Shown piece by piece: positions 1-6,004 of a stretch of 9,065 bases of DNA. Source of the stretch: Sulfurovum sp. (GTDB lineage Bacteria > Campylobacterota > Campylobacteria > Campylobacterales > Sulfurovaceae); the NCBI GenBank assembly GCA_015661535.1, contig DQVY01000274.1:1-9065 (forward strand), in the 5' to 3' direction. Under the pieces are notes generated by a model. It was not told the origin of the DNA, did not search any database, and saw nothing but the letters and a program-made list of their open reading frames with translations. The position numbers were made by a program, and so were the translations under genes. Position 1 is the stretch's first letter, and each line of letters begins with the position of its first letter.

Positions 1-37
1 AAATGGATTTAAATAAGTATCTTTAGAGGTATTTTTT

Positions 38-64
38 TAAGTTCAGTGACAGTGAACGAACTTA
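38..64 (+). promoter_or_regulatory. Overlapping inverted repeats in the metK leader
   Basis: Two dyads share bases just upstream of the metK ribosome binding site. TAAGTTC (38-44) pairs with GAACTTA (58-64). GTTCA (41-45) pairs with TGAAC (53-57), inside a 17-base imperfect palindrome centred on base 49. The two pairings compete for GTTC, so only one can form in RNA; as DNA the inner palindrome could be an operator. No known S-adenosylmethionine riboswitch was recognised. Whether it is functional is inference. Confidence 0.4.
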
Positions 65-81
65 CAACTAAGGATTAAAAA

Positions 82-1239
82 ATGGCTAACGAATACATTT
101 TTACAAGTGAATCGGTAACCGAGGGTCATCCAGATAAAATGGCTGATCAGATCTCAGATGCTATATTAGATTATATCATTGAAAAAGATCCACAGGCCAG
201 AGTGGCATGTGAGACGTTAGTGAGCAATGGTTTTTGTGTTATTGCAGGAGAACTAAAAACAACAGCGTATGCACCGATGCAGGAGATTGCACGAAAAGTG
301 ATACAGGACATCGGATATACAGATGCAACCTATGGCTTTGACTATAGAGCAGCAGCTGTACTTAACGGTATAGGTGAGCAAAGTGCTGACATTAATCAGG
401 GTGTGGACCAAGCATCTGGAGAGATCGGTGCAGGAGACCAGGGATTGATGTTTGGCTATGCCTGTAAAGAGACACCTGAATTGATGCCTCTGCCTATCTC
501 TTTGGCCCATAAAATTACAGCAAAATTGGCAGAAGTACGTAAAAACGGGACAGTACCTTTTTTACGACCTGACGGGAAAGCACAGGTTTCTGTGAAGTAT
601 GTAGACGGGAAACCCGTGTCTATAGATACTATTGTGGTCTCTACCCAACATCATGACAATGTCTCTTTGGAGCAGGTACAAAAAGCAGTACTTGATGAGG
701 TCATCAAAGCTGTCATACCCGAAGCGTTGATTCATGATGATATTATCTACCATATTAACCCTACAGGCCGTTTTGTCATTGGCGGACCGCAGGGAGATGC
801 CGGGCTAACAGGAAGAAAGATCATTGTCGATACCTATGGAGGTGCCTGTCCCCATGGTGGAGGTGCCTTTTCGGGTAAAGACCCCACTAAAGTGGACCGT
901 TCAGCAGCCTATGCTGCAAGATATGTGGCTAAAAACCTAGTAGCAGCAGGTGCTTGTGAAAAGGTAACTCTACAGATAGCCTATGCTATCGGTGTAGCAA
1001 AACCGGTCTCTATTTATGTAGATACCCATGGTACAGCTACAGTAGAGAATGCAAAAATATCAGCTTGTGTCTCTGATCTGTTTGACCTTACCCCTAAAGG
1101 TATTATGGAAGAGTTGGACCTGCTTAGACCTATTTACAGAAAAACAGCGGCTTATGGGCACTTTGGGCGTGAAGATGAAGATTTTACTTGGGAAAAAACA
1201 CCAAGAGTAGATGAGATAAAAAAGTACCTGGAACTTTAA
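82..1239 (+). CDS. metK: S-adenosylmethionine synthetase (methionine adenosyltransferase)
   Basis: Cytosolic enzyme that makes S-adenosylmethionine from methionine and ATP, releasing phosphate and pyrophosphate; the product is the methyl donor for most methylation. At 385 residues it has the usual family length and is intact. The N-terminal GHPDKMADQISDAILD (15-30) carries the catalytic His and metal/ATP contacts. GAGDQGLMFGYA (116-127) is the signature loop. GRFVIGGPQGDAGLTGRK (229-246) and GGGAFSGKDPTKVDRS (259-274) hold the phosphate-binding Lys, Arg and Asp residues. The ATG at 82 is preceded by TAAGGA (69-74) at normal spacing. A dyad-rich leader lies upstream and a hairpin follows the gene, so it may be its own transcript. 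H. pylori metK also sits ahead of ndk and the rpmF-plsX-fabH block (recalled), which fits this order. Confidence 0.98.
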   Translation: MANEYIFTSESVTEGHPDKMADQISDAILDYIIEKDPQARVACETLVSNGFCVIAGELKTTAYAPMQEIARKVIQDIGYTDATYGFDYRAAAVLNGIGEQSADINQGVDQASGEIGAGDQGLMFGYACKETPELMPLPISLAHKITAKLAEVRKNGTVPFLRPDGKAQVSVKYVDGKPVSIDTIVVSTQHHDNVSLEQVQKAVLDEVIKAVIPEALIHDDIIYHINPTGRFVIGGPQGDAGLTGRKIIVDTYGGACPHGGGAFSGKDPTKVDRSAAYAARYVAKNLVAAGACEKVTLQIAYAIGVAKPVSIYVDTHGTATVENAKISACVSDLFDLTPKGIMEELDLLRPIYRKTAAYGHFGREDEDFTWEKTPRVDEIKKYLEL

Positions 1240-1268
1240 GATAATATCCATTATCAATATCGTTATAT

Positions 1269-1296
1269 ATGCGCTCTGTTGGGAAATAGAGCGTAT
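1269..1296 (+). terminator. Candidate terminator hairpin after metK
   Basis: Bases 1269-1280 pair with 1285-1296 in a 12-base-pair stem (two G-U pairs) around a GGGA loop; the core is CGCTCT/AGAGCG. It begins 29 bases after the metK stop. The bases after it are mostly A on the plus strand, so the usual U tail is missing, which lowers confidence that it terminates efficiently. Confidence 0.5.
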
Positions 1297-1337
1297 TAAA
1301 AAAAATTTCAAAAATAGCTTTGAGATTAAAGATTAAT

Positions 1338-1368
1338 TTAACTTTTTTAGCTATAGTTTGATTATATT
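1338..1368 (+). promoter_or_regulatory. Candidate promoter for the ferredoxin gene
   Basis: A T-rich stretch (TTTTTT, 1343-1348) is followed by TTTGATTATATT (1357-1368), resembling the Campylobacterota extended -10 pattern; the hexamer is TATATT (1363-1368). No good -35 box is seen, as is normal for this phylum. The ferredoxin ATG is 18 bases downstream, giving a short leader. Confidence 0.5.
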
Positions 1369-1385
1369 AACAAAAAGGAAATAAT

Positions 1386-1748
1386 ATGGCAGTAATTATT
1401 GGTGATACTTGTATAAACTGTGCGGCATGTATTGATGAATGTCCAGTAGAAGCAATCGTAGATGAGGATGATAATCCAACAGGTGAGGAGTACTACTATG
1501 TATACCCTGACAAATGTGTTGAGTGTGTAGATCACTTTGATTCTCCAGCATGTGCTGAAGCATGTCCAACTGAAGGTTGTATTACTTGGGATATGCCATT
1601 TACAGCAGAGCACAAAGATTTCTTTGCAGGTGATAACTACATAGATGGTCAACCATATGGTATTGAAAACCCAGATGCTGAAATGCCAATGAGAGAAGAT
1701 ATTTCTCTTGAAGACAGAGCAGCTAGAAAACCAGTTGTAGAAGATTAA
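1386..1748 (+). CDS. fdxA: Alv-type 2[4Fe-4S] ferredoxin with acidic C-terminal tail
   Basis: Small soluble electron carrier with two cubane clusters. The first cysteine motif is CINCAACIDECP (Cys9, 12, 15, 19). The second is CVECVDHFDSPACAEACP (Cys44, 47, 56, 60), with eight residues between its second and third cysteines. That insertion marks the Allochromatium vinosum (Alv) type of very low-potential ferredoxins; Cys65 is extra. Residues 66-120 form an Asp/Glu-rich tail, making the protein clearly longer than the roughly 80-85 residues of classic members. The ATG at 1386 follows AAGGA (1375-1379). In Campylobacterota such ferredoxins are thought to serve pyruvate and 2-oxoglutarate oxidoreductases, and C. 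jejuni fdxA occupies the same place next to ndk (recalled). The partner enzyme here is not shown by the sequence. The gene appears to have its own promoter and hairpin. Confidence 0.92.
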   Translation: MAVIIGDTCINCAACIDECPVEAIVDEDDNPTGEEYYYVYPDKCVECVDHFDSPACAEACPTEGCITWDMPFTAEHKDFFAGDNYIDGQPYGIENPDAEMPMREDISLEDRAARKPVVED

Positions 1749-1760
1749 TCTTGATCTTTT

Positions 1761-1786
1761 AAGAGGCCGGCACCTGCTGGTCTCTT
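1761..1786 (+). terminator. Hairpin after the ferredoxin gene
   Basis: AAGAGGCCGGC (1761-1771) pairs with GCTGGTCTCTT (1776-1786): 11 base pairs with two G-U wobbles and an ACCT loop. It starts 12 bases after the ferredoxin stop. TTTT precedes the stem but no clear U run follows it (CGTAAAC), so it may slow or protect transcript ends rather than be a full terminator. Confidence 0.55.
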
Positions 1787-1830
1787 CGTAAACTTATATT
1801 CCCTCTTTTAACTTAAACAATTTTTAATAT

Positions 1831-1845
1831 TTTTTTAGATACAAT
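1831..1845 (+). promoter_or_regulatory. Candidate promoter for the ndk-yceD-rpmF-plsX run
   Basis: A T run (1831-1836) leads into AGATACAATTCCGC, with -10 hexamer TACAAT at 1840-1845. The T-rich block upstream of a TATAATTCCG-like element is the common strong-promoter form in Campylobacterota (pattern knowledge). The predicted start is near 1852, leaving a leader of about 55 bases before ndk. Confidence 0.6.
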
Positions 1846-1895
1846 TCCGCCCGAATACTCTCCACATAACACAATTTGGAAGTAAATTATCCTTT

Positions 1896-1899
1896 AGGA
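1896..1899 (+). promoter_or_regulatory. Ribosome binding site that sets the ndk start
   Basis: AGGA lies 8 bases before the ATG at 1908 but only 2 bases before the ATG at 1902. The spacing favours 1908. Confidence 0.7.
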
Positions 1900-1907
1900 A
1901 TATGAAT

Positions 1908-2321
1908 ATGGAACAAACATTATCAATCATCAAACCAGATGCAGTTGCAAAAAACGTAGTAGGTCAAATTTTGGCTAGATTTGAAGCAGCAAACCTTAAA
2001 ATTGCAGCAACAAAAAAGATCAGACTTTCTCGTGTAGATGCTGAAGCATTTTATGCAGTACATGCAGAAAGACCTTTCTTTAAAGATCTTGTAGAATTCA
2101 TGGTTTCAGGACCAGTTGTTGTGACTGTACTTGAAGGTGAAAATGCAATGCAGGTTAACAGAGACCTTATGGGTGCTACAAACCCTGCAGAAGCTGAAGC
2201 AGGAACGATCAGAGCAGACTTCGCAGACAGTATTGATGCCAATGCGGTTCACGGTTCTGATTCTGTTGAAAATGCAACAAATGAAATCAATTTTTTCTTT
2301 GCACAAAGAGAAATCTATTAG
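1908..2321 (+). CDS. ndk: Nucleoside diphosphate kinase
   Basis: Transfers the terminal phosphate of ATP to nucleoside diphosphates through a phosphohistidine, balancing NTP and dNTP pools in the cytosol. With the start at 1908 the protein is 137 residues, the common bacterial length, and begins MEQTLSIIKPDAV, the conserved N-terminus. An in-frame ATG at 1902 would add only Met-Asn and sits too close to the AGGA ribosome site. The active-site block NAVHGSDS carries the catalytic His115. NRDLMGATNPAEAEAGTIRADFA, which contacts the nucleotide phosphates, lies at about 84-106. The end, EINFFFAQREIY, is also typical. It is first in a compact run, with yceD starting 17 bases after its stop. No defect seen. 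Confidence 0.97.
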   Translation: MEQTLSIIKPDAVAKNVVGQILARFEAANLKIAATKKIRLSRVDAEAFYAVHAERPFFKDLVEFMVSGPVVVTVLEGENAMQVNRDLMGATNPAEAEAGTIRADFADSIDANAVHGSDSVENATNEINFFFAQREIY

Positions 2322-2338
2322 TATAAGGAATTACCTTT

Positions 2339-2713
2339 ATGGTAATTGTATTTGATAAAATAGGTTCTACGGCCAAACCCATTGCACTAAGTTCAAAGGG
2401 TGTGACGCTTGAGGGAACATTACAGAAAAGCGGTTATCATCAAGTCACTTTGGATGCCATGCTGAATGGATGTTTTGACTTAGACTGTGATAGATGTGGA
2501 GAGACATACAGCTATGACATGAACACGAAGTTGAGACTGAAGTTGAGTGATATGGTTTCTGAAGATAAAGATGATTTAGATATAATTGAGTTTTTAGATG
2601 GCAAAATTGACCTTTTGTACATACTTGAAAGCGAAATTACATCAATAGAAAGTTCTTATCATTACTGTGACAAATGTGACGGAAATGATGAAGAGTTTGA
2701 GATAGAATATTAA
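2339..2713 (+). CDS. yceD: YceD/DUF177 family protein
   Basis: A 124-residue protein of the DUF177 (YceD) family, recognised mainly by its place directly before rpmF and by its cysteine pairs. CDRC (Cys50, Cys53) and CDKC (Cys110, Cys113) probably bind a metal together; Cys45 is extra. The C-terminal part is acidic (DDLDIIEFLDGKIDL and NDEEFEIEY). The family is linked to 23S rRNA accumulation in E. coli and plants and is nearly always paired with L32; the biochemical role is not settled. The ATG at 2339 has AAGGA (2325-2329) at normal spacing. rpmF starts 24 bases downstream, so co-transcription with ndk and rpmF is likely. The family call rests on motif and context because sequence divergence is high. 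Confidence 0.85.
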   Translation: MVIVFDKIGSTAKPIALSSKGVTLEGTLQKSGYHQVTLDAMLNGCFDLDCDRCGETYSYDMNTKLRLKLSDMVSEDKDDLDIIEFLDGKIDLLYILESEITSIESSYHYCDKCDGNDEEFEIEY

Positions 2714-2737
2714 ATTAATTGTTAAAAAGGATATAAA

Positions 2738-2899
2738 ATGGCAGTACCTAAGAGACGTGTGAGTCACACAAGAGCAGCAAAAAGAAGAACACATTACAAA
2801 TTGACATTACCAATGCCTGTAAAAGATGCAGACGGAACATGGAGAATGCCTCACCACATGAATATGACAACTGGTGAGTACAAAACAACAAAAGCGTAA
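2738..2899 (+). CDS. rpmF: 50S ribosomal protein L32
   Basis: A 53-residue basic protein translated from the sequence: it begins MAVPKRRVSHTRAAKRRTHY, the universal L32 N-terminus, and ends GEYKTTKA. It is a component of the large ribosomal subunit near the exit tunnel region. It has no cysteine at all, so it is of the zinc-free kind, like E. coli L32 and unlike the four-cysteine form in many Gram-positives. The ATG at 2738 follows AAGGA (2727-2731). It sits 24 bases after yceD and its TAA (2897-2899) is 3 bases before plsX. The yceD-rpmF-plsX-fabH order is one of the most conserved bacterial clusters and supports the call. Confidence 0.97.
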   Translation: MAVPKRRVSHTRAAKRRTHYKLTLPMPVKDADGTWRMPHHMNMTTGEYKTTKA

Positions 2900-2902
2900 T
2901 TG

Positions 2903-3892
2903 ATGATACGCATCGCAATTGACGCAATGGGCGGGGACTTTGGTCCTGAACCCATTATTGAAGGTGTCATCCAGGCACTGGATGAAAAAACATTTTTGCC
3001 TATACTTGTAGGTGACAAAGACCAAATACTGGAATTCCTCCCACAATACTATGTTGACAAAGTTGAGTTTGAAGATGCTTCTGATGTCATAGCGATGTCT
3101 GATGCCGCAACAGATGCACTCAAACGGAAAGACTCCTCTATTTATAAAGCAGTGGAACTGGTACGTGAAGGTAAAGCAGACGGTGTACTTTCAGCTGGAC
3201 ATTCAGGTGCAACCATGACAGCAGCTACACTGCGCATAGGCCGTATACCGGGGATTAAAAAACCGGCACTTGCCACGCTCATGCCAAGTATTACAGCAGA
3301 TAAGACATTGGTACTTGATGTCGGTTCGGTCACAGACTGTAAACCGGAGAACCTTTTTCAGTTTGGTGCGATGGGTGAAGCTTATGTTGCCAAGATAATG
3401 AAGATAAAACATCCAAAGGTGGGACTTCTTGCCAATGGATCTGAAGACTCAAAAGGTAATGAACTTACCAAAGCCACTTTCCCTTTGCTCAAAGCATTGG
3501 ACGGCTTTATCGGTAATGTCGAAGGTAAAGACATTTTTAACGGGAAGGTAAATGTGGTGGTTTGTGATGGCTTTACAGGAAATATCCTGCTTAAAACAGC
3601 AGAAGGTGCCGTCTCTACTATTTTTGACCTGATGAAGCAGTATATCCGTAAATCATTGCCTGCAAAAGTGGGTGCTTTGATGATGAAGAAAAAAGTCTTT
3701 GGCAATATGAAAAAACAAGTGGACAAAGACGAATACGGCGGGGCACCACTGCTTGGTCTGAAAGGCTGTGCCATCATATCACATGGTGCATCCAGTCCTA
3801 AGGCCATTAAAAATGCAGTATTTCAAGCCATCTCTTTTGTTGAATCAGATGTGAACAGTACCATTGAGTCACTTTTAGAACAAGCGAAGTAA
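2903..3892 (+). CDS. plsX: Phosphate acyltransferase (acyl-ACP:phosphate transacylase)
   Basis: Converts acyl-ACP and phosphate to acyl-phosphate, the acyl donor for PlsY in the first step of phosphatidic acid synthesis; a peripheral membrane enzyme. The protein is 329 residues, normal for PlsX. It begins MIRIAIDAMGGDFGPE (family signature). AGHSGATMTAA is at 98-108, LDVGSVTDCKPENL at 138-151 (the usual block is GANVD, here GSVTD), CDGFTGNILLK at 221-231 and YGGAPLLGLKG at 278-288. The ATG at 2903 is preferred; a TTG directly before it (2900) would add one residue. No clear Shine-Dalgarno sequence precedes it and it starts 3 bases after the rpmF stop, so translational coupling to rpmF is likely (inference). 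A hairpin follows the gene. Confidence 0.96.
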   Translation: MIRIAIDAMGGDFGPEPIIEGVIQALDEKTFLPILVGDKDQILEFLPQYYVDKVEFEDASDVIAMSDAATDALKRKDSSIYKAVELVREGKADGVLSAGHSGATMTAATLRIGRIPGIKKPALATLMPSITADKTLVLDVGSVTDCKPENLFQFGAMGEAYVAKIMKIKHPKVGLLANGSEDSKGNELTKATFPLLKALDGFIGNVEGKDIFNGKVNVVVCDGFTGNILLKTAEGAVSTIFDLMKQYIRKSLPAKVGALMMKKKVFGNMKKQVDKDEYGGAPLLGLKGCAIISHGASSPKAIKNAVFQAISFVESDVNSTIESLLEQAK

Positions 3893-3905
3893 ACTACAAT
3901 ATTTT

Positions 3906-3931
3906 AGGGGACGGATGTGCGCCTGTTCCCT
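3906..3931 (+). terminator. Hairpin between plsX and fabH
   Basis: AGGGGACGG (3906-3914) pairs with bases 3923-3931 in a 9-base-pair stem with two G-U pairs and an 8-base loop, followed by CTCTTTTAT (3932-3940). It begins 14 bases after the plsX stop. The pyrimidine-rich tail is a fair fit to an intrinsic terminator or attenuator. Confidence 0.5.
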
Positions 3932-3981
3932 CTCTTTTATCTCTATTCCCCCTCTCTTTTAGAACTCTCCCTGCATAATTA

Positions 3982-3990
3982 TGTTAAAAT
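3982..3990 (+). promoter_or_regulatory. Candidate promoter for fabH-ymdB
   Basis: TGTTAAAAT (3982-3990) is an extended -10 with hexamer TAAAAT, 31 bases before the fabH ATG. A pyrimidine-rich stretch (3925-3970) lies upstream. No convincing -35 is visible. Together with the preceding hairpin this suggests fabH can be expressed apart from plsX. Confidence 0.45.
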
Positions 3991-4011
3991 ACTAAACGAT
4001 AACACATGTTC

Positions 4012-4016
4012 AAGGA
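4012..4016 (+). promoter_or_regulatory. Ribosome binding site that sets the fabH start
   Basis: AAGGA lies 5 bases before the ATG at 4022 and supports that start over the longer open frame reaching back to a GTG at 3917. Confidence 0.75.
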
Positions 4017-4021
4017 TAACT

Positions 4022-5029
4022 ATGTCACAAATTTATGCTTCATTTAGATCTATAGGTGCTTATGTACCTGAGAAGATTTTAAGCAATGCAGATCTGGAGA
4101 AGATGGTAGATACCACAGATGAATGGATACTGAAACGTACAGGTATCAAAGAGCGTCATATAGCAGCAGATGATGAAGTAACCTCAGATATGGGTGCAAA
4201 AGCAGCTGCTTTAGCCATAGAGCGTTCCGCTATACCTAAAGAAGAGATAGATCTGGTAATTTGTGCCACTGTAACACCGGATTATTTCAATATGCCTTCT
4301 ACCGCGTGTATTATTTCAGATAAATTAGGCATTAATAATGTGCAGGCCTTTGATATTTCAGCCGCATGCAGCGGCTTTGTGTACGTACTTTCTATTGCAA
4401 AGGCTTTTATTGAGTCAGGTATGAAGAAAAATGTGTTGATCATCGGGGCAGAGAAGTTTTCTTCTATTGTAGATTATACAGACAGAGGTACCTGTATTTT
4501 ATTTGGAGACGGTGCTGGTGCGGCGATGATCTCGGCTACGACAAAGAAAGAAGAAGGTATCATCGATCTGCATGCCTCAGCAGATGGTGCCTATGCAGAC
4601 TTTTTGGTGACACCTGCACCGGGTACTGTGCATCCGGTGAGTCAACAAGTGCTTGATGAGGGCTTGAACTTTGTGCAAATGAAAGGGAATGAAACCTTTA
4701 AACTGGCAGTCAAAACATTGACAAAAGATGTCAAAGAGATATTGGCCAAAAATGAGATACCTTCAGAAGATATTCCCCATTTTATTCCTCATCAGGCCAA
4801 TTACCGTATTATTAAAGCTGTTGGTGATGCGTTGAAAATGAAAGAAGAACAAGTAGTGCTTACTGTTGGCAAGTACGGGAATACTTCGGCAGCATCTATT
4901 CCTATGGCGATCAATGACATTTGGGAGTCTGGCAGACTTAAAACTGGAGAGCTAATGTTACTCGATACCTTTGGTGGTGGGCTTACTTGGGCTTCAGCAC
5001 TCTTGCCTTTTGCAGGGAAAAGTAAGTAA
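4022..5029 (+). CDS. fabH: Beta-ketoacyl-ACP synthase III
   Basis: Starts fatty acid synthesis by condensing acetyl-CoA with malonyl-ACP. With the start at 4022 it has 335 residues, near the family norm. The catalytic triad is present: Cys116 in DISAACSGFVY, His257 in FIPHQANYRII and Asn287 in GKYGNTSAAS. The C-terminal GGGLTWASALLPF (318-330) is the conserved last strand. The frame stays open upstream to a GTG at 3917, but those 35 residues would run through the hairpin and candidate promoter, lack family similarity and bypass the AAGGA at 4012-4016, so they are rejected. It follows plsX by 129 bases and precedes the ymdB-like gene by 3, suggesting one transcript with the latter. Confidence 0.97.
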   Translation: MSQIYASFRSIGAYVPEKILSNADLEKMVDTTDEWILKRTGIKERHIAADDEVTSDMGAKAAALAIERSAIPKEEIDLVICATVTPDYFNMPSTACIISDKLGINNVQAFDISAACSGFVYVLSIAKAFIESGMKKNVLIIGAEKFSSIVDYTDRGTCILFGDGAGAAMISATTKKEEGIIDLHASADGAYADFLVTPAPGTVHPVSQQVLDEGLNFVQMKGNETFKLAVKTLTKDVKEILAKNEIPSEDIPHFIPHQANYRIIKAVGDALKMKEEQVVLTVGKYGNTSAASIPMAINDIWESGRLKTGELMLLDTFGGGLTWASALLPFAGKSK

Positions 5030-5032
5030 AAC

Positions 5033-5842
5033 GTGCGTATTGGGTTTATTGGAGATATTGTAGGTAAACCTGGTCGCTTAATGCTTAAGCGACACCTTAA
5101 AAGACTGCAGCAGGAACACTTCATAGATTTTACCATTGCCAACTACGAAAATGCTTCACATGGTTTTGGGCTGACAGAAAAAAATTGTAAAGAGCTACTT
5201 GGGTATGGGGTTGATATGATGTCTGGAGGGAACCACTCTTTCGATAAAAAAGAGATCTTGGGTATGTTTGATACTTACCCACTCATACGTCCTATCAATT
5301 ATCCTAGATCTACGCCTGGTGAAGGTCTGTTTAAAACCACAGTATTGGGGGCTGAATTGGCCATCATCAACCTTATGGGGCACTACACCATGCCTATGGT
5401 AGATAACCCTTTTACGATGATAATAGAAGTCGTTGAGAAGCTTAGATCAGAAGGTGTGAAGCATATAGTGATAGATATGCATGCGGAGGCTAGTTCTGAA
5501 AAGAATGCGCTGCTCCAGATGTTAAAAGAAGATGTCTCAGCCATCATAGGTACACATACCCATGTGGGGAGTGATGATCTTCAAGTTGTTGAAGGCTGCT
5601 GTTATGCGACAGATGTCGGACTGACAGGCTGTCGAGACGGGGTGATAGGTATCAAGAGTGACATTCCTATAAAACGTTTTTTAACAGGACTTGGGGGACA
5701 TTTTGATGTACCTGATGATTGTAAAGCGATCTTGCAGATGATCGTGTTTGAATTGGATGATATGGGGCGTTGTGTGGGGGCGGAGAAGATCAAGATCTAT
5801 GATGATAAGCCTAAGGTTGTGACTCAGGCTTGGATTGACTAA
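5033..5842 (+). CDS. ymdB: YmdB/TIGR00282-type metallophosphoesterase
   Basis: A 269-residue calcineurin-like phosphoesterase of the YmdB family. Metal-ligand motifs are in order: GDIVG with Asp8, ANYENA with Glu39, GNHSFDKKE with Asn67 and His68, DMHAEASSEK with His150, and GTHTHVGSDD with His175 and His177. YATDVGLTG (191-199) is the family's late block. Members from Bacillus and Deinococcus hydrolyse 2',3'-cyclic nucleotides; B. subtilis YmdB also affects biofilm formation and RNase Y activity (known for the family). The substrate here is not shown. The start is a GTG at 5033, 3 bases after the fabH stop, with only a distant AGGGA (5014-5018), so translation is probably coupled to fabH. 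The gene symbol follows the B. subtilis name. There is no signal peptide; it is cytosolic. Confidence 0.9.
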   Translation: MRIGFIGDIVGKPGRLMLKRHLKRLQQEHFIDFTIANYENASHGFGLTEKNCKELLGYGVDMMSGGNHSFDKKEILGMFDTYPLIRPINYPRSTPGEGLFKTTVLGAELAIINLMGHYTMPMVDNPFTMIIEVVEKLRSEGVKHIVIDMHAEASSEKNALLQMLKEDVSAIIGTHTHVGSDDLQVVEGCCYATDVGLTGCRDGVIGIKSDIPIKRFLTGLGGHFDVPDDCKAILQMIVFELDDMGRCVGAEKIKIYDDKPKVVTQAWID

Positions 5843-6004
5843 CCCTGTTTTTCCTTTTCCCTTGTTCCTTTTCTTTTTTGCAGTGCGCAAAAAAAGAAAA
5901 CGAACCCAAAAGCGTCTGCGGCATACATTTCAATAAAAAAAGCACAACCACTTACCGCGACTGCATATTTTTTTGAGGTAACTTATCTTCAAGTATGCAA
6001 TTTT
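5843..6004. other. Convergent intergenic region between ymdB and dnaX
   Basis: 162 bases without a gene, between the ends of two converging genes. It starts with a pyrimidine tract (5848-5879) containing a single G, then an AT-rich dyad, then a purine-rich stretch. Nearer dnaX, TGCATA (5962-5967) and TATGCA (5994-5999) form a second weak dyad, and a seven-A run (5935-5941) is a T run on the dnaX strand. Termination of both genes probably happens here, but no textbook GC-rich terminator is present. Confidence 0.5.
5869..5900. terminator. AT-rich dyad, possible bidirectional terminator
   Basis: TTTTCTTTTTTGC (5869-5881) pairs with GCAAAAAAAGAAAA (5887-5900) with one bulged A and a 5-base loop (AGTGC). 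It lies between convergent genes. The stem is almost all A-T, so it is a weak intrinsic terminator at best. Confidence 0.35.

Noticed and set aside
1..81. S-adenosylmethionine riboswitch before metK
   Set aside because: The leader is too short and lacks the conserved core of any SAM riboswitch class that I can recognise; only simple dyads are seen.
1902..1907. Upstream ATG for ndk adding Met-Asn
   Set aside because: Only 2 bases from AGGA; the ATG at 1908 has proper spacing and gives the conserved MEQTLSIIKPDAV start.
3382..3807. 141-codon open frame antisense to plsX
   Set aside because: Lies wholly within a strongly supported gene, with no ribosome site or recognisable domain; a coding-strand shadow.
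3917..4021. N-terminal extension of FabH in the same open frame
   Set aside because: It starts at a GTG within the post-plsX hairpin, crosses the candidate promoter and lacks family similarity; AAGGA at 4012-4016 and MSQIYASFRSIG support 4022.
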